Shown: positions 9,605 through 17,474 of the stretch, in pieces
Numbering within the stretch: position 1 is the stretch's first letter
Layout of the letters: the number at the start of each line of letters is the position of its first letter
NCBI GenBank assembly: GCA_947447155.1
Contig: CANFIN010000011.1
Location: 1-48,332, forward strand
Origin: Bacteroidota bacterium
Lineage (GTDB): Bacteria; Bacteroidota; Bacteroidia; AKYH767-A; OLB10
Direction: 5' to 3'
DNA: 48,332 nt
Translations under genes and position numbers: made by a program
The notes under the pieces: model-generated
Told to the model about the DNA's origin: nothing
The model's input: the letters and a program-made list of their open reading frames with translations, nothing else
Database searches by the model: none

Positions 9605-11026
9605 ATGGAAAGTATCAGTGCTTTTGAAATGATTAAAATCGGAATTGGTCCGTCTAGTTCTCACACAATGGGGCCATGGATTGCTTCTGGTATGTTTCTA
9701 AAGAGAATACAACAGTTTAGTACACTCAACGAAGTTGTATCTGTTAAAGCACACTTATATGGTTCATTAGCTAAAACAGGTAAAGGTCACGGTACTGATG
9801 TAGCATTATTAATGGGACTAAGTGGTGAAGATTATACAACTATTGATACAAATACGATTACTGAGAAATTTGAGAAAATTCAGAATGGCAATATTCTTAA
9901 TTTAAATAACTCACACAAGATTGAATTTTCGTATAGCCGAGACGTTATATTTCATAAAGATAAGAGCATGCCTCAGCATCCGAACACTTTGGTGTTTGAA
10001 GCAACATTAAAATCAGGAGAAGTTATAACCAGAAACTATTATTCTGTTGGCGGTGGGTTTGTTGCTACAGATGAGGCCAATACTATTAACAAAAGTGCAA
10101 TTGTTACTCCCTACCCTTGTCACATGGCTAATTCAATTTTGAGTTACTGTGAAGAGTTAAATGTATCCGTTAGCGATTTAATATTTTTAAATGAGCAAGC
10201 TTGGCGAAGCAAAGAAGAAATCGCAGAGAAAGCATTGAACATTTGGAAAGAAATCAAAGATTGTATTTACAGAGGTACGCACAAATCAGGAATTTTACCT
10301 GGAGGATTACAAGTAAAACGTCGCGCAGCGGAGATAAACAACAAGCTATTACCGAATGCTAAATACAACAATGTTGATGAATGGATTGAATGCATTCGCA
10401 ACAGTGAACGTGATTTTAATTCGGTGAATAAATGGATCAGTTGCTTTGCCTTAGCTGTGAATGAAGAGAATGCATCATTTGGAAGAATTGTCACAGCTCC
10501 TACTAACGGTGCCGCAGGTGTGATACCAGCTGTATTGATGTATGCATATTGTTTTGAAAAAGATTTTTCTGAAGATAAAATTGTTCGTTTTATAATTACT
10601 GCTGGAGAGATAGGGACCTTGTTTAAAAAGAATGCAACAATCAGCGCAGCGATGGGCGGTTGTCAGGCAGAAATTGGGGTTAGTAGTGCAATGGCTGCTG
10701 CTGCATTAGCTGAGTGCTTAGGTGCTAGTCCGGGACAAGTATTAATGGCAGCAGAAATAGCAATGGAACATCACCTAGGATTAACATGTGATCCTATTGG
10801 AGGACTTGTTCAAATTCCATGTATCGAACGAAATAGTATGGGTGCTATTAAAGCGATTACCGCTTCAAACATTGCATTAGAGAGCGACCCACTATCCGCT
10901 CGCGTTAGTTTAGAAGATGTGATAAAAAGTATGTGGGAAACAGCAAAGGATATGAGTTCAAAATACAAAGAAACATCGGAAGGCGGACTTGCAACAAATA
11001 TATCTGTGAATGTACCGGAATGCTAA
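9605..11026 (+). CDS. sdaA: L-serine dehydratase (L-serine ammonia-lyase), single chain
   Basis: 473 residues, joining the beta and alpha domains in one chain as in E. coli SdaA. It deaminates L-serine to pyruvate and ammonia using a [4Fe-4S] cluster. GPSSSHTMGPW near residue 15 is the beta-domain signature. The cluster cysteines are visible as Cys353 (MGGCQAE), Cys395 (LTCDPIGG) and Cys406 (QIPCIER). Their spacing of 42 and 11 closely matches the 41 and 11 of E. coli. GTDVALLMGL and APTNGAAGVIPA are further conserved blocks. It has its own promoter. Its stop codon directly abuts the stop of convergent queA, with no base between. Confidence 0.95.
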   Translation: MESISAFEMIKIGIGPSSSHTMGPWIASGMFLKRIQQFSTLNEVVSVKAHLYGSLAKTGKGHGTDVALLMGLSGEDYTTIDTNTITEKFEKIQNGNILNLNNSHKIEFSYSRDVIFHKDKSMPQHPNTLVFEATLKSGEVITRNYYSVGGGFVATDEANTINKSAIVTPYPCHMANSILSYCEELNVSVSDLIFLNEQAWRSKEEIAEKALNIWKEIKDCIYRGTHKSGILPGGLQVKRRAAEINNKLLPNAKYNNVDEWIECIRNSERDFNSVNKWISCFALAVNEENASFGRIVTAPTNGAAGVIPAVLMYAYCFEKDFSEDKIVRFIITAGEIGTLFKKNATISAAMGGCQAEIGVSSAMAAAALAECLGASPGQVLMAAEIAMEHHLGLTCDPIGGLVQIPCIERNSMGAIKAITASNIALESDPLSARVSLEDVIKSMWETAKDMSSKYKETSEGGLATNISVNVPEC

Positions 11027-12247
11027 TTACGGAAGCAACAAGGAACTATCTCCGTAACTTAGAAATCGATAATTGTTTTGTAGCGCATGTTCGTACACCT
11101 TTCTCCAATCGTTACCAATTAAAGCTGAAACTAATAATAACAATGTACTTTGTGGCTGATGAAAGTTGGTTATTAAACCATCAATGATTTTAAATTGATA
11201 ACCTGGTGCAATAATAATTTGTGTAAAGCCCTCAACAAAATCTAATTCATTTGCATTCAAATAATTTATTAATGCGGTTAAGGCTTCGTCAGCAGAATAA
11301 TTATTTTTTGCTTCGTAAGGCTCCCATTGTACTATTGAAAAATCGCTTGCTGAATGACGATTTTCGATAACTTGAACTCCCATCCAAAATAAACTTTCAA
11401 GCGTACGAGTTGATGTTGTTCCTACTGGTATAATTTTACTTTTTTGTTTTTGAATGCGTATTTGCTCTAAAGTAAAAACGCTTACTTTAATTCGTTCGGC
11501 ATGCATTACATGCTCTTGCATTGTTTCAGACTTGACAGGTTTAAAAGTTCCTGCACCTACATGTAAAAGAACATCTAATGTTTTAACACCGTTTGATTTT
11601 AATTCTTTTATTAGTGTATCTGTAAAATGTAAACCTGCAGTTGGTGCTGCAACAGAACCCTCATGTACAGCATATACAGTATTATAACGGATACGGTCAT
11701 CCGCAGTAGCTTCGCGGTTCATGTAAGGTGGCAATGGCAACTCGCCTACTATTTCTAATATTTCACTAAATGAAAAATCAGAATTGTTCCATGTAAATTG
11801 AATCAATGATTCCTGACCATAATTTTCTAAACGTTTTGCAGACAAAACTACTTCTACATCAGCAATTAGCATATTTAAATTAAGAATCTCTTCTTTCCAT
11901 TTTTTTGAATTACCAATCATACAAATCCAATTAGTAGTATGGCGCTGAGAAAAAGATTGTTCTACTGTTATTCCTTTTTGTGGCTCGAGGCAAAAAACCT
12001 CGATAGCGGCACCTGTTTCCTTTTGAAATGATAAACGCGCCTTAACGACTTTGGTATTATTAAAAACGAGGGTTGCTTGAGTTGGCAGTTGAGACTCAAT
12101 CGATGTAAAAACATGATTACTGATAACACCTTTGTTATAAACCAATAATCGAGAGTCCGCACGATTAGACATTGGCGCTGCTGCAATCTTTTCAACGGGC
12201 AATTCATAGGTAAAATCAGTAATATTGATAGTTCCCGGGTGATTCAT
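11027..12247 (-). CDS. queA: S-adenosylmethionine:tRNA ribosyltransferase-isomerase
   Basis: 406 residues. QueA transfers and isomerises the ribosyl part of SAM onto 7-aminomethyl-7-deazaguanine in tRNA, forming epoxyqueuosine. Conserved blocks are DFTYELPVEKIA, the central GSVAAPTAGLHF, LLHVGAGTFKPV, MHAERI and ITNFHQPQSTLLLLVSALIG near the C-terminus. It is somewhat longer than the usual 340-360 residues because of extra length in the first half. The -7 element TATCTTTG ends only 4 nt before the ATG, so the mRNA is probably leaderless. No other queuosine gene is in the window. Confidence 0.95.
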   Translation of the reverse strand: MNHPGTINITDFTYELPVEKIAAAPMSNRADSRLLVYNKGVISNHVFTSIESQLPTQATLVFNNTKVVKARLSFQKETGAAIEVFCLEPQKGITVEQSFSQRHTTNWICMIGNSKKWKEEILNLNMLIADVEVVLSAKRLENYGQESLIQFTWNNSDFSFSEILEIVGELPLPPYMNREATADDRIRYNTVYAVHEGSVAAPTAGLHFTDTLIKELKSNGVKTLDVLLHVGAGTFKPVKSETMQEHVMHAERIKVSVFTLEQIRIQKQKSKIIPVGTTSTRTLESLFWMGVQVIENRHSASDFSIVQWEPYEAKNNYSADEALTALINYLNANELDFVEGFTQIIIAPGYQFKIIDGLITNFHQPQSTLLLLVSALIGNDWRKVYEHALQNNYRFLSYGDSSLLLP

Positions 12248-12251
12248 GGGC

Positions 12252-12259
12252 CAAAGATA
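12252..12259 (-). promoter_or_regulatory. -7 element TATCTTTG, 4 nt before queA
   Basis: Exact TAnnTTTG match on the minus strand; only 4 bases (12248-12251) separate it from the ATG. Transcription should begin at or within a few bases of the start codon. Confidence 0.7.
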
Positions 12260-12322
12260 ATCATAGAAGATCGTTATTTTTAGAACAATTTTTTATCTTT
12301 ACAATTCCTGAAAAACCAACCT

Positions 12323-13543
12323 ATGAAAAAATCTTTACTATTAACTATCGTGCTTATTGGAGTTTCTGTCCAGTTATTTGCTCAATGCACAGCCAACACA
12401 AAATCTATCACACTTAATGGAACCTCGAGTTATGTTTCATTTACAACAGATAGTAATTTACACATAGATTCTGCTATTACTGTAGAAGCATGGATTAAAC
12501 CAACAGCATTTGGAGCTTCTAACTTTTCTAACTCTATTGTTTGTAAACACAGCTGGAGCTTAAATGGAGAGCAGGGATTTGTTTTGCGTTGTGGTGGATC
12601 AGGACAATTATCTTTTACATTTTGTGGAGTTGATTCTCTTGGAGCTCCACAGAGCTGGAAGGATATCGTTTCTCCGATTAATGTCATAACACTTAATACA
12701 TGGACCCATGTAGCCGCTAGCTTTGATGGTGATTCATCAAGATTATTTGTTAACGGAATTCAGGTTGCTTCAAGTTATTTCCATGGTACGATAAAACCGA
12801 ATACAGCTTTCCCAATGCGCATTGGTCGTTTAGCTGACGCTAATCAGACACAAACTCGTTACTTCAGCGGACAGATTGACGAAGTAAGAATCTGGAAAAT
12901 AGCGAAACCACAATCAGAAATTCTAGCAGGATACAATCGCCATATCTCCCCTACTTCAAACGGTTTGGTTGGTTATTGGAATTTCAATATTGCATCTGGA
13001 ACAACAGTGCCAGATCAAACAAGCAGTGGTAACACAGGAACTTTTAATACAATTACATTATCCACTAATGTTCCGTTTTATTGGTCTACTACGTTGCCTG
13101 TTATAACAGCTAATGGATTAAATCTATCGTCAACAGTAGCTTATACTTACCAATGGAATTATAACGGTCAGCCAATAACAAATGCAACTACTCAGAATTA
13201 CACGGCAGCACAAAACGGCACATATACGGTTTCAATAACAGATTCTATTGGTTGTCCTGCTATATCAAATCCTGTTATCGTTAACAGTGTTGGTATTATA
13301 GAGATGGGCAACATGCAGCAAATTAAATTTTATAACGGCGACGGTTATGTAAGAGTTGATGCTAACAATGGAATCGACATAAAAAATATCTGCATTTACA
13401 ATTGTGGCGGTTCACTGATAACAGAATTAAAGACTCCTTCAAACAGCAACACTATCAACACAGAAAGAATTATTCCAGGAGTTTATCTTGTAATGGTTAT
13501 GACGGAGAATGATATTTATCGAAGTAAAATATTTATCAAGTAA
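12323..13543 (+). CDS. Secreted LamG-domain protein with T9SS C-terminal sorting domain
   Basis: 406 residues. A signal peptide ends near VQLFAQ. Residues about 28-220 form a concanavalin A/laminin-G-like fold, seen in SITLNGTSSYVSF, ITVEAWIKP and the closing GLVGYWNF. An Ig/PKD-like stretch follows (TYQWNYNGQPI ... TYTVSITDSIGC). The last 75 residues look like a type A T9SS sorting domain (NICIYNCGG, IIPGVYLVMVM, SKIFIK), so it is exported by Sec, then across the outer membrane by T9SS and attached to the surface or released. LamG domains bind glycans or proteins; the ligand is unknown. A near-consensus -7 element TATCTTTA is at 12294-12301, and a strong terminator follows directly. Confidence 0.87.
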   Translation: MKKSLLLTIVLIGVSVQLFAQCTANTKSITLNGTSSYVSFTTDSNLHIDSAITVEAWIKPTAFGASNFSNSIVCKHSWSLNGEQGFVLRCGGSGQLSFTFCGVDSLGAPQSWKDIVSPINVITLNTWTHVAASFDGDSSRLFVNGIQVASSYFHGTIKPNTAFPMRIGRLADANQTQTRYFSGQIDEVRIWKIAKPQSEILAGYNRHISPTSNGLVGYWNFNIASGTTVPDQTSSGNTGTFNTITLSTNVPFYWSTTLPVITANGLNLSSTVAYTYQWNYNGQPITNATTQNYTAAQNGTYTVSITDSIGCPAISNPVIVNSVGIIEMGNMQQIKFYNGDGYVRVDANNGIDIKNICIYNCGGSLITELKTPSNSNTINTERIIPGVYLVMVMTENDIYRSKIFIK

Positions 13544-13574
13544 AAAAAAAAGGTGTCGCAAGGCACCTTTTTTT
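13542..13574 (+). terminator. Rho-independent terminator with GCAA tetraloop
   Basis: GGTGTC (13552-13557) pairs with GGCACC (13562-13567), including one G-U pair, around a GCAA loop. An A-run before and a T-run after extend the stem. It overlaps the stop codon of the LamG gene. Confidence 0.9.
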
Positions 13575-13582
13575 ATATCCAT

Positions 13583-13590
13583 TACATTTG
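13583..13590 (+). promoter_or_regulatory. -7 element TACATTTG, 4 nt before the next gene
   Basis: Exact TAnnTTTG match beginning 8 nt after the preceding T-run and ending 4 nt before the ATG at 13595. It supports that ATG over any in-frame start further upstream, which would lie inside the terminator. Confidence 0.7.
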
Positions 13591-13594
13591 CACA

Positions 13595-14308
13595 ATGAAA
13601 AAAACAGTAATCTTCTTTCTACTTTATTTTATTTCAATTTATGGATTTGCACAATATACCTGCATTGAAATAAAATGTGATTGCGATAATCAATCGTGTG
13701 ACACATTATCTATATCAACATTGAACAGAGAAGAACAACTGATTAAGAAAATCAAGTTTTCTAAAATTTCATCGGAGCCAACTTTATACATTACTTATGA
13801 TTACAATTCAAATGGGCAATTAACAAAAAAAACTGCTCGCAATAAACAAGGTGGATTAGTTTGGTTTAACAAATCGTATTATCAATACAACAAAACGCTT
13901 TTCGCAGACACACTTTTCAAGGCTGATAGTACAATGAAGATTGCTTTTTTACATGTAAAAGATACGAATTTGAGAGGTAAAATAGTGTATTGGTCGTTTG
14001 TAGGTGATAGTATTCCAAGTGTAGAACAACGCATTGTATTAGACTCTTTAGGAAATGAATTTTTAAATACTACGTGTTATAGTCCGAATGATTGCATTAC
14101 TTACAAATCGTTCTACAAGGGCAAAACAAAAACCAATACCGAAGTATGGGTTTTAAAAAGCGAAAAGCCTTCGCCTGTTTTAAATGAGATTGAAGAGTAT
14201 ATATTAGATGACAATAATCGCTGGATAGCAATGAGTAAATCTAATGGAGATGGCAAATGCGTGGACCACTATTTTTATATCTATTTGAATGAAGAAAAAA
14301 GCAAGTAA
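13595..14308 (+). CDS. Secreted protein of unknown function
   Basis: 237 residues from the ATG at 13595. A signal peptide (MKKTVIFFLLYFISIYGFAQ) is followed by a cysteine-rich N-terminus (CIEIKCDCDNQSC). The rest is beta-rich with YD-type phrases such as YDYNSNGQLTKKT and LDSLGNEF, like proteins that fold as stacked beta-hairpins. There is no T9SS sorting domain and no lipobox, so it is likely periplasmic. No family is recognised beyond a loose similarity to toxin-repeat-like YD proteins, which is not enough for a function. The gene ends 4 nt from the convergent DUF1456 gene. Confidence 0.75.
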   Translation: MKKTVIFFLLYFISIYGFAQYTCIEIKCDCDNQSCDTLSISTLNREEQLIKKIKFSKISSEPTLYITYDYNSNGQLTKKTARNKQGGLVWFNKSYYQYNKTLFADTLFKADSTMKIAFLHVKDTNLRGKIVYWSFVGDSIPSVEQRIVLDSLGNEFLNTTCYSPNDCITYKSFYKGKTKTNTEVWVLKSEKPSPVLNEIEEYILDDNNRWIAMSKSNGDGKCVDHYFYIYLNEEKSK

Positions 14309-14312
14309 ATAT

Positions 14313-14543
14313 TTACTTTTTCTCCATCGGTCCCCGTTTATAAATGATTAATCCATTTAAAAAATTACGCAGTAGCTGATCTCCACATTTTTGATAATTC
14401 GGATGATCCTCTTTTCGAAACAACGCACTAAGTTCGGTTTTAGAAACTTCGAAATCACCGAGCTTTAAGATTTCAATGATATCATCATCGCGAAGCTCAA
14501 GCGCAACGCGAAGCTTTTTAAGAATGTCGTTATTAGTTAGCAT
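14313..14543 (-). CDS. DUF1456 (YehS-like) single-domain protein
   Basis: 76 residues from the ATG at 14543. MLTNNDILKKLRVALELRDDD, DFEVSKTELSALFRKED and GDQLLRNFLNGL match one DUF1456 unit. E. coli YehS has two such units, so this is a half-size version, apparently complete rather than broken. A longer reading from a TTG at 14570 would run into the upstream gene and is ruled out by the -7 element lying between. The function of the family is unknown; it is small, helical and cytoplasmic. It sits 13 nt after the GreA-C-like gene but has its own promoter. Confidence 0.82.
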   Translation of the reverse strand: MLTNNDILKKLRVALELRDDDIIEILKLGDFEVSKTELSALFRKEDHPNYQKCGDQLLRNFLNGLIIYKRGPMEKK

Positions 14544-14548
14544 AGTGG

Positions 14549-14556
14549 CAAAAGTA
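14549..14556 (-). promoter_or_regulatory. -7 element TACTTTTG, 5 nt before the DUF1456 gene
   Basis: Exact TAnnTTTG match filling the short gap between the TAA of the upstream gene (14557-14559) and the ATG at 14543. It begins at the very next base after that stop codon. Confidence 0.65.
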
Positions 14557-15042
14557 TTAAAAGACGGCAATTATCTGATAATTGCGATTATTGAAAGTAA
14601 AAGAATAGCCAACACTTTTTCCAAATATTTCTTTTAACAGTGGTCCATTCGGTGGCACAATATTGAAGATAATATTATCGATTGAAATCCGATCTGATAT
14701 CTCTGCAATAAATAAAATCAGATCATTCATTACCACCACTGCACCTATTTGAACTTTATCGTACAAAACATCAGGCTTAATCATATGCAATAACATCAAA
14801 TCTTCCATTGCCTTTTTTCGTTGCGATCCGTAAATAAGAAGCGTCTGATTAGCATTTTCACGAGATGTTTCGTGTTTATCACCCGCAGAACTTTTATCAT
14901 TTGACTCGACAGCCTCTTTAATTGAAGCTACAGATCTGTTTAATTCCTCTATTTGTTCTTTTTTAATAGAAAAACAATGATTTAAAAGTATTGATTTGAG
15001 TTCTCTTTTGGCTTCGTCATTAAGACTTAAAAGTGCGTTCAT
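14557..15042 (-). CDS. GreA/GreB C-terminal-domain-like protein
   Basis: 161 residues. A charged helical N-terminus (1-50) contains SAGDKHETSR (about 53-62), a motif seen in a widespread Bacteroidota family often misnamed 3-oxoacyl-ACP synthase. The C-terminal half (VQIGAVVVMN, IVPPNGPLLKEIFGKSVGYSF, YQIIAVF) resembles the FKBP-like C-terminal domain with which GreA/GreB bind RNA polymerase. The acidic coiled-coil tip that enters the polymerase channel is not recognisable, so a polymerase-binding accessory role is possible but transcript-cleavage activity is doubtful. A -7 element lies 4 nt before its ATG. Confidence 0.75.
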   Translation of the reverse strand: MNALLSLNDEAKRELKSILLNHCFSIKKEQIEELNRSVASIKEAVESNDKSSAGDKHETSRENANQTLLIYGSQRKKAMEDLMLLHMIKPDVLYDKVQIGAVVVMNDLILFIAEISDRISIDNIIFNIVPPNGPLLKEIFGKSVGYSFTFNNRNYQIIAVF

Positions 15043-15046
15043 TATG

Positions 15047-15054
15047 CAAAACTA
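15047..15054 (-). promoter_or_regulatory. -7 element TAGTTTTG, 4 nt before the GreA-C-like gene
   Basis: Exact TAnnTTTG match on the minus strand, separated from the ATG at 15042 by 4 bases, predicting a leaderless transcript. Confidence 0.7.
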
Positions 15055-15104
15055 AAAAACAATTCCAATGTTAATTTGTAGTATATAGTAATTCAAAAAA
15101 CAAC

Positions 15105-15112
15105 TACATTTG
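15105..15112 (+). promoter_or_regulatory. -7 element TACATTTG for the secreted repeat protein
   Basis: Exact TAnnTTTG match, 22 nt before the ATG at 15135. It forms a divergent promoter region with the minus-strand element at 15047-15054. Confidence 0.7.
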
Positions 15113-15134
15113 ATTCACACGTAAGACCAAACCA

Positions 15135-16424
15135 ATGAAAAAATTAAATTGTTTGTTAGCGCTTATCCTGGGGATGATAAGTGTTGCTAATGGTCAAACC
15201 AGCAATACGCTTTATGGAATAGTTCGCCAAAACTATTATACTAACCAAACTTTTGACTCTGCAACTGTTCGAATAGGAACCATAAATACAACCAATGGGT
15301 ATGTATCGAACATAGGGAACAGCACCTATCAAATGGGAATAAATCTGACGGGGGCTTCATTAAACCCGTACGATTCTACCTATGTTTTCATTGGATCAGG
15401 AGGCTACATTAACACACTTCACCTGGGTAGTGGGCAACTAATCAACCAAGCTGCCATTAATAATCCAATGGCAATAAGTTACTTTGATAATTTTCGTTTC
15501 TGCAACGGGGACAGTACAATGTATGGCCTTGCTCGAAGAAATTATTTTGATTCAACATTGAATATAAATGTTGGACAATTATTACTAGCAAAAATCAATA
15601 CCGTTACTGGAACAATTACTCAGATTTCTCCAAATTCAATTGGACAAGGATATGCAATGGCAGGAAGTGCAATTGATCCATATCAGATGGTTTATTATTA
15701 CTCTACAGGGTCTAATCTTGTAGGTGTGGACATGTATTCAGGGAATGTTTATTCCAACACACCAATGCAATTACCTCCCAACAGTTACTTTGATAACTTT
15801 ACTTACAGCTGTGTAGATACGGCACTTTATGGTTTAGTAAGATCGAATTATTTCAATAGTGTTAATCCATTCGTCATTGACTCATCAACTGTTCGTTTAG
15901 GAAAAATCAACCCAACAACTGGAGCTATCACAGTTTTATCATCAGCTTCATTATTCGGCAGTGGTTATTCTTTAAATGCAGGTGCTGCAATTGACCCTAA
16001 CAACATGACGTATTATTACAGCACAGGAACTTACCTTGTAGGTGTATCGCTTTACAATGGTCAGCAAAACAGCCTTGACTCCATTCAATTTGCTGATGGA
16101 AGTTATTTTGATTTGATGAGAAACTTCGACAACTGCAGAACGATAAATATTATTCGTACAAATAATAGTACTGGTATAACTAAAATAAATCAAAATAAAA
16201 TCAGCATCGCACCTAACCCATCAAGTTCCGAAATTAATATCGTAAGTGAAGAGATGATTTCTCAAATAAACATTTATAGTACACAAGGAAATATCGTTCA
16301 TGCGGAACAACCAAACTCGAAACAATCATCAATTTCAATCAACGATTTGAATCAAGGGCTTTATATTGTTCAGATAAAATTTTTAGATGGTAAATCGACA
16401 AACAAAAAAATCATCAAGCAATAA
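15135..16424 (+). CDS. Secreted triple-repeat protein with T9SS C-terminal sorting domain
   Basis: 429 residues. A signal peptide ends near SVANGQ. The body has about three tandem repeats of roughly 105 residues. Each begins (T/A)LYGLVR.NYF or MYGLARRNYF, continues through KIN..TG.IT and AIDP..M.YYYSTG..LVGV, and ends ..SYFDNF...C. This suggests a small beta-propeller or solenoid. The last 75 residues are a type A T9SS sorting domain (IAPNPSSSEINI, INIYSTQGNIV, GLYIVQIKF, KIIKQ), so it should reach the cell surface. I do not recognise the repeat family and give no function. It is convergent with the Bro-N gene, 13 bp apart. Confidence 0.83.
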   Translation: MKKLNCLLALILGMISVANGQTSNTLYGIVRQNYYTNQTFDSATVRIGTINTTNGYVSNIGNSTYQMGINLTGASLNPYDSTYVFIGSGGYINTLHLGSGQLINQAAINNPMAISYFDNFRFCNGDSTMYGLARRNYFDSTLNINVGQLLLAKINTVTGTITQISPNSIGQGYAMAGSAIDPYQMVYYYSTGSNLVGVDMYSGNVYSNTPMQLPPNSYFDNFTYSCVDTALYGLVRSNYFNSVNPFVIDSSTVRLGKINPTTGAITVLSSASLFGSGYSLNAGAAIDPNNMTYYYSTGTYLVGVSLYNGQQNSLDSIQFADGSYFDLMRNFDNCRTINIIRTNNSTGITKINQNKISIAPNPSSSEINIVSEEMISQINIYSTQGNIVHAEQPNSKQSSISINDLNQGLYIVQIKFLDGKSTNKKIIKQ

Positions 16425-16437
16425 TAAATAACATTTT

Positions 16438-17268
16438 TCAATTAAGCTTTTTCCTTTTTCTGATGTTAGATGGGGTTAGAAAATTATCGCTAGTAATTAT
16501 TTTCTTTCCTGTTTTCGATTCAAATTCGACTCGTGCGCTCTTAGCAATGGAACCACCTTTTTTACTTGCCTTGGCATTTTGAACCAAGCCATTTGCATTT
16601 ATCTTTTCAGAAATAAAATTAGCTGCCATCTCTGCCAATGATGAAAAAATCAATTCTGTTTCATTCATGTGATCACGCAAATTTTGCGACTTTAAACCTT
16701 TAAGCTCTTTATGCTTGTTTATTGTTAAATCTGTCCACTCTTGATGAATTATGTTCGTTAAAAAAGCAAATTCATTGTAATTTTCTACACCATTGGCTTT
16801 CCAATAATCTGTCAGCCTATCACGAATCTCTTGACCAGCCATACGATGTTGAATCCATTTTTCACTTCTGCCCTTTTTTCGCCAGTTTTCGCGAGCTCTT
16901 TCTATACTTAATCCAGGATCTTGAATTTCCTTCAATCGTTCATGACCAACCTTCGCCAACCATTGTTTAAATGGTTCTGCCCTTGAAGAAGGTATCGCTT
17001 GTACTAATCTTAATACATTTTCAGTATTGCCTGCCAAAGTCTTTCTAGATTTTCCATTGACGACCATTCCTACCTGGGGACAATTTGTCCCCAGATAGGA
17101 ATTCAAATCCTCGTCCCTCTTTCTCATTTTTTTGAGATAATCAGTTGGATTAACTGAATCAGTTAAAGCTCCAACAATATCTACCAATGAAAAATACCAT
17201 GTTTCATTTTTAATATCGTAAAATCTACGAATATTATTCTCTTCAAAAACGGTTAACTCTTTACTCAT
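16438..17268 (-). CDS. Bro-N domain protein, DinD-like
   Basis: 276 residues from the ATG at 17268 (MSKELTVFEENN); an in-frame ATG at 17319 would add 17 lysine-rich residues and is less likely. Residues about 5-105 match the Bro-N fold of phage antirepressors (IRRFYDIKNETWYFSLVDIV, WLAKVGHERL). The C-terminal part (KHKELKGLKSQNLRDHM, TELIFSSLAEM, and a later K-rich tail) resembles E. coli DNA-damage-inducible DinD, which inhibits RecA filaments. A DNA-linked stress role is therefore plausible. No phage genes adjoin it. No SOS box could be identified, and Bacteroidota use different LexA sites. The 206-nt region upstream (17269-17474) is very AT-rich and shows no supported gene. Confidence 0.8.
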   Translation of the reverse strand: MSKELTVFEENNIRRFYDIKNETWYFSLVDIVGALTDSVNPTDYLKKMRKRDEDLNSYLGTNCPQVGMVVNGKSRKTLAGNTENVLRLVQAIPSSRAEPFKQWLAKVGHERLKEIQDPGLSIERARENWRKKGRSEKWIQHRMAGQEIRDRLTDYWKANGVENYNEFAFLTNIIHQEWTDLTINKHKELKGLKSQNLRDHMNETELIFSSLAEMAANFISEKINANGLVQNAKASKKGGSIAKSARVEFESKTGKKIITSDNFLTPSNIRKRKKLN

Positions 17269-17474
17269 ATTTAAAAAACATTTTAATGTATTTACTTTCG
17301 ACTTAAGCAGTTTGATCAATGATTTTTTGCAAATTACATTTTACTAATCGCTGATTGATTACTTGAAAAACGGTTGTCAAAATTAATTTATGAAAAAATT
17401 AAATATTAATTTCAGACTAAAAAAAGGTCGATTTGTTAATAAAATAATGAATGAAGTGAAAAATAAAAGACGAA

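Noticed and set aside
13553-13594. Longer N-terminus for the secreted protein gene
   Set aside because: The extra codons lie inside the preceding terminator and the -7 element; the ATG at 13595 starts a proper signal peptide.
13595-14308. YD-like secreted protein as a polymorphic toxin with the DUF1456 gene as immunity
   Set aside because: The protein is too short, has no toxin domain, and the convergent gene is a conserved housekeeping-type family.
16438-17268. Bro-N gene as part of a prophage
   Set aside because: No integrase, structural, lysis or replication genes on either side.
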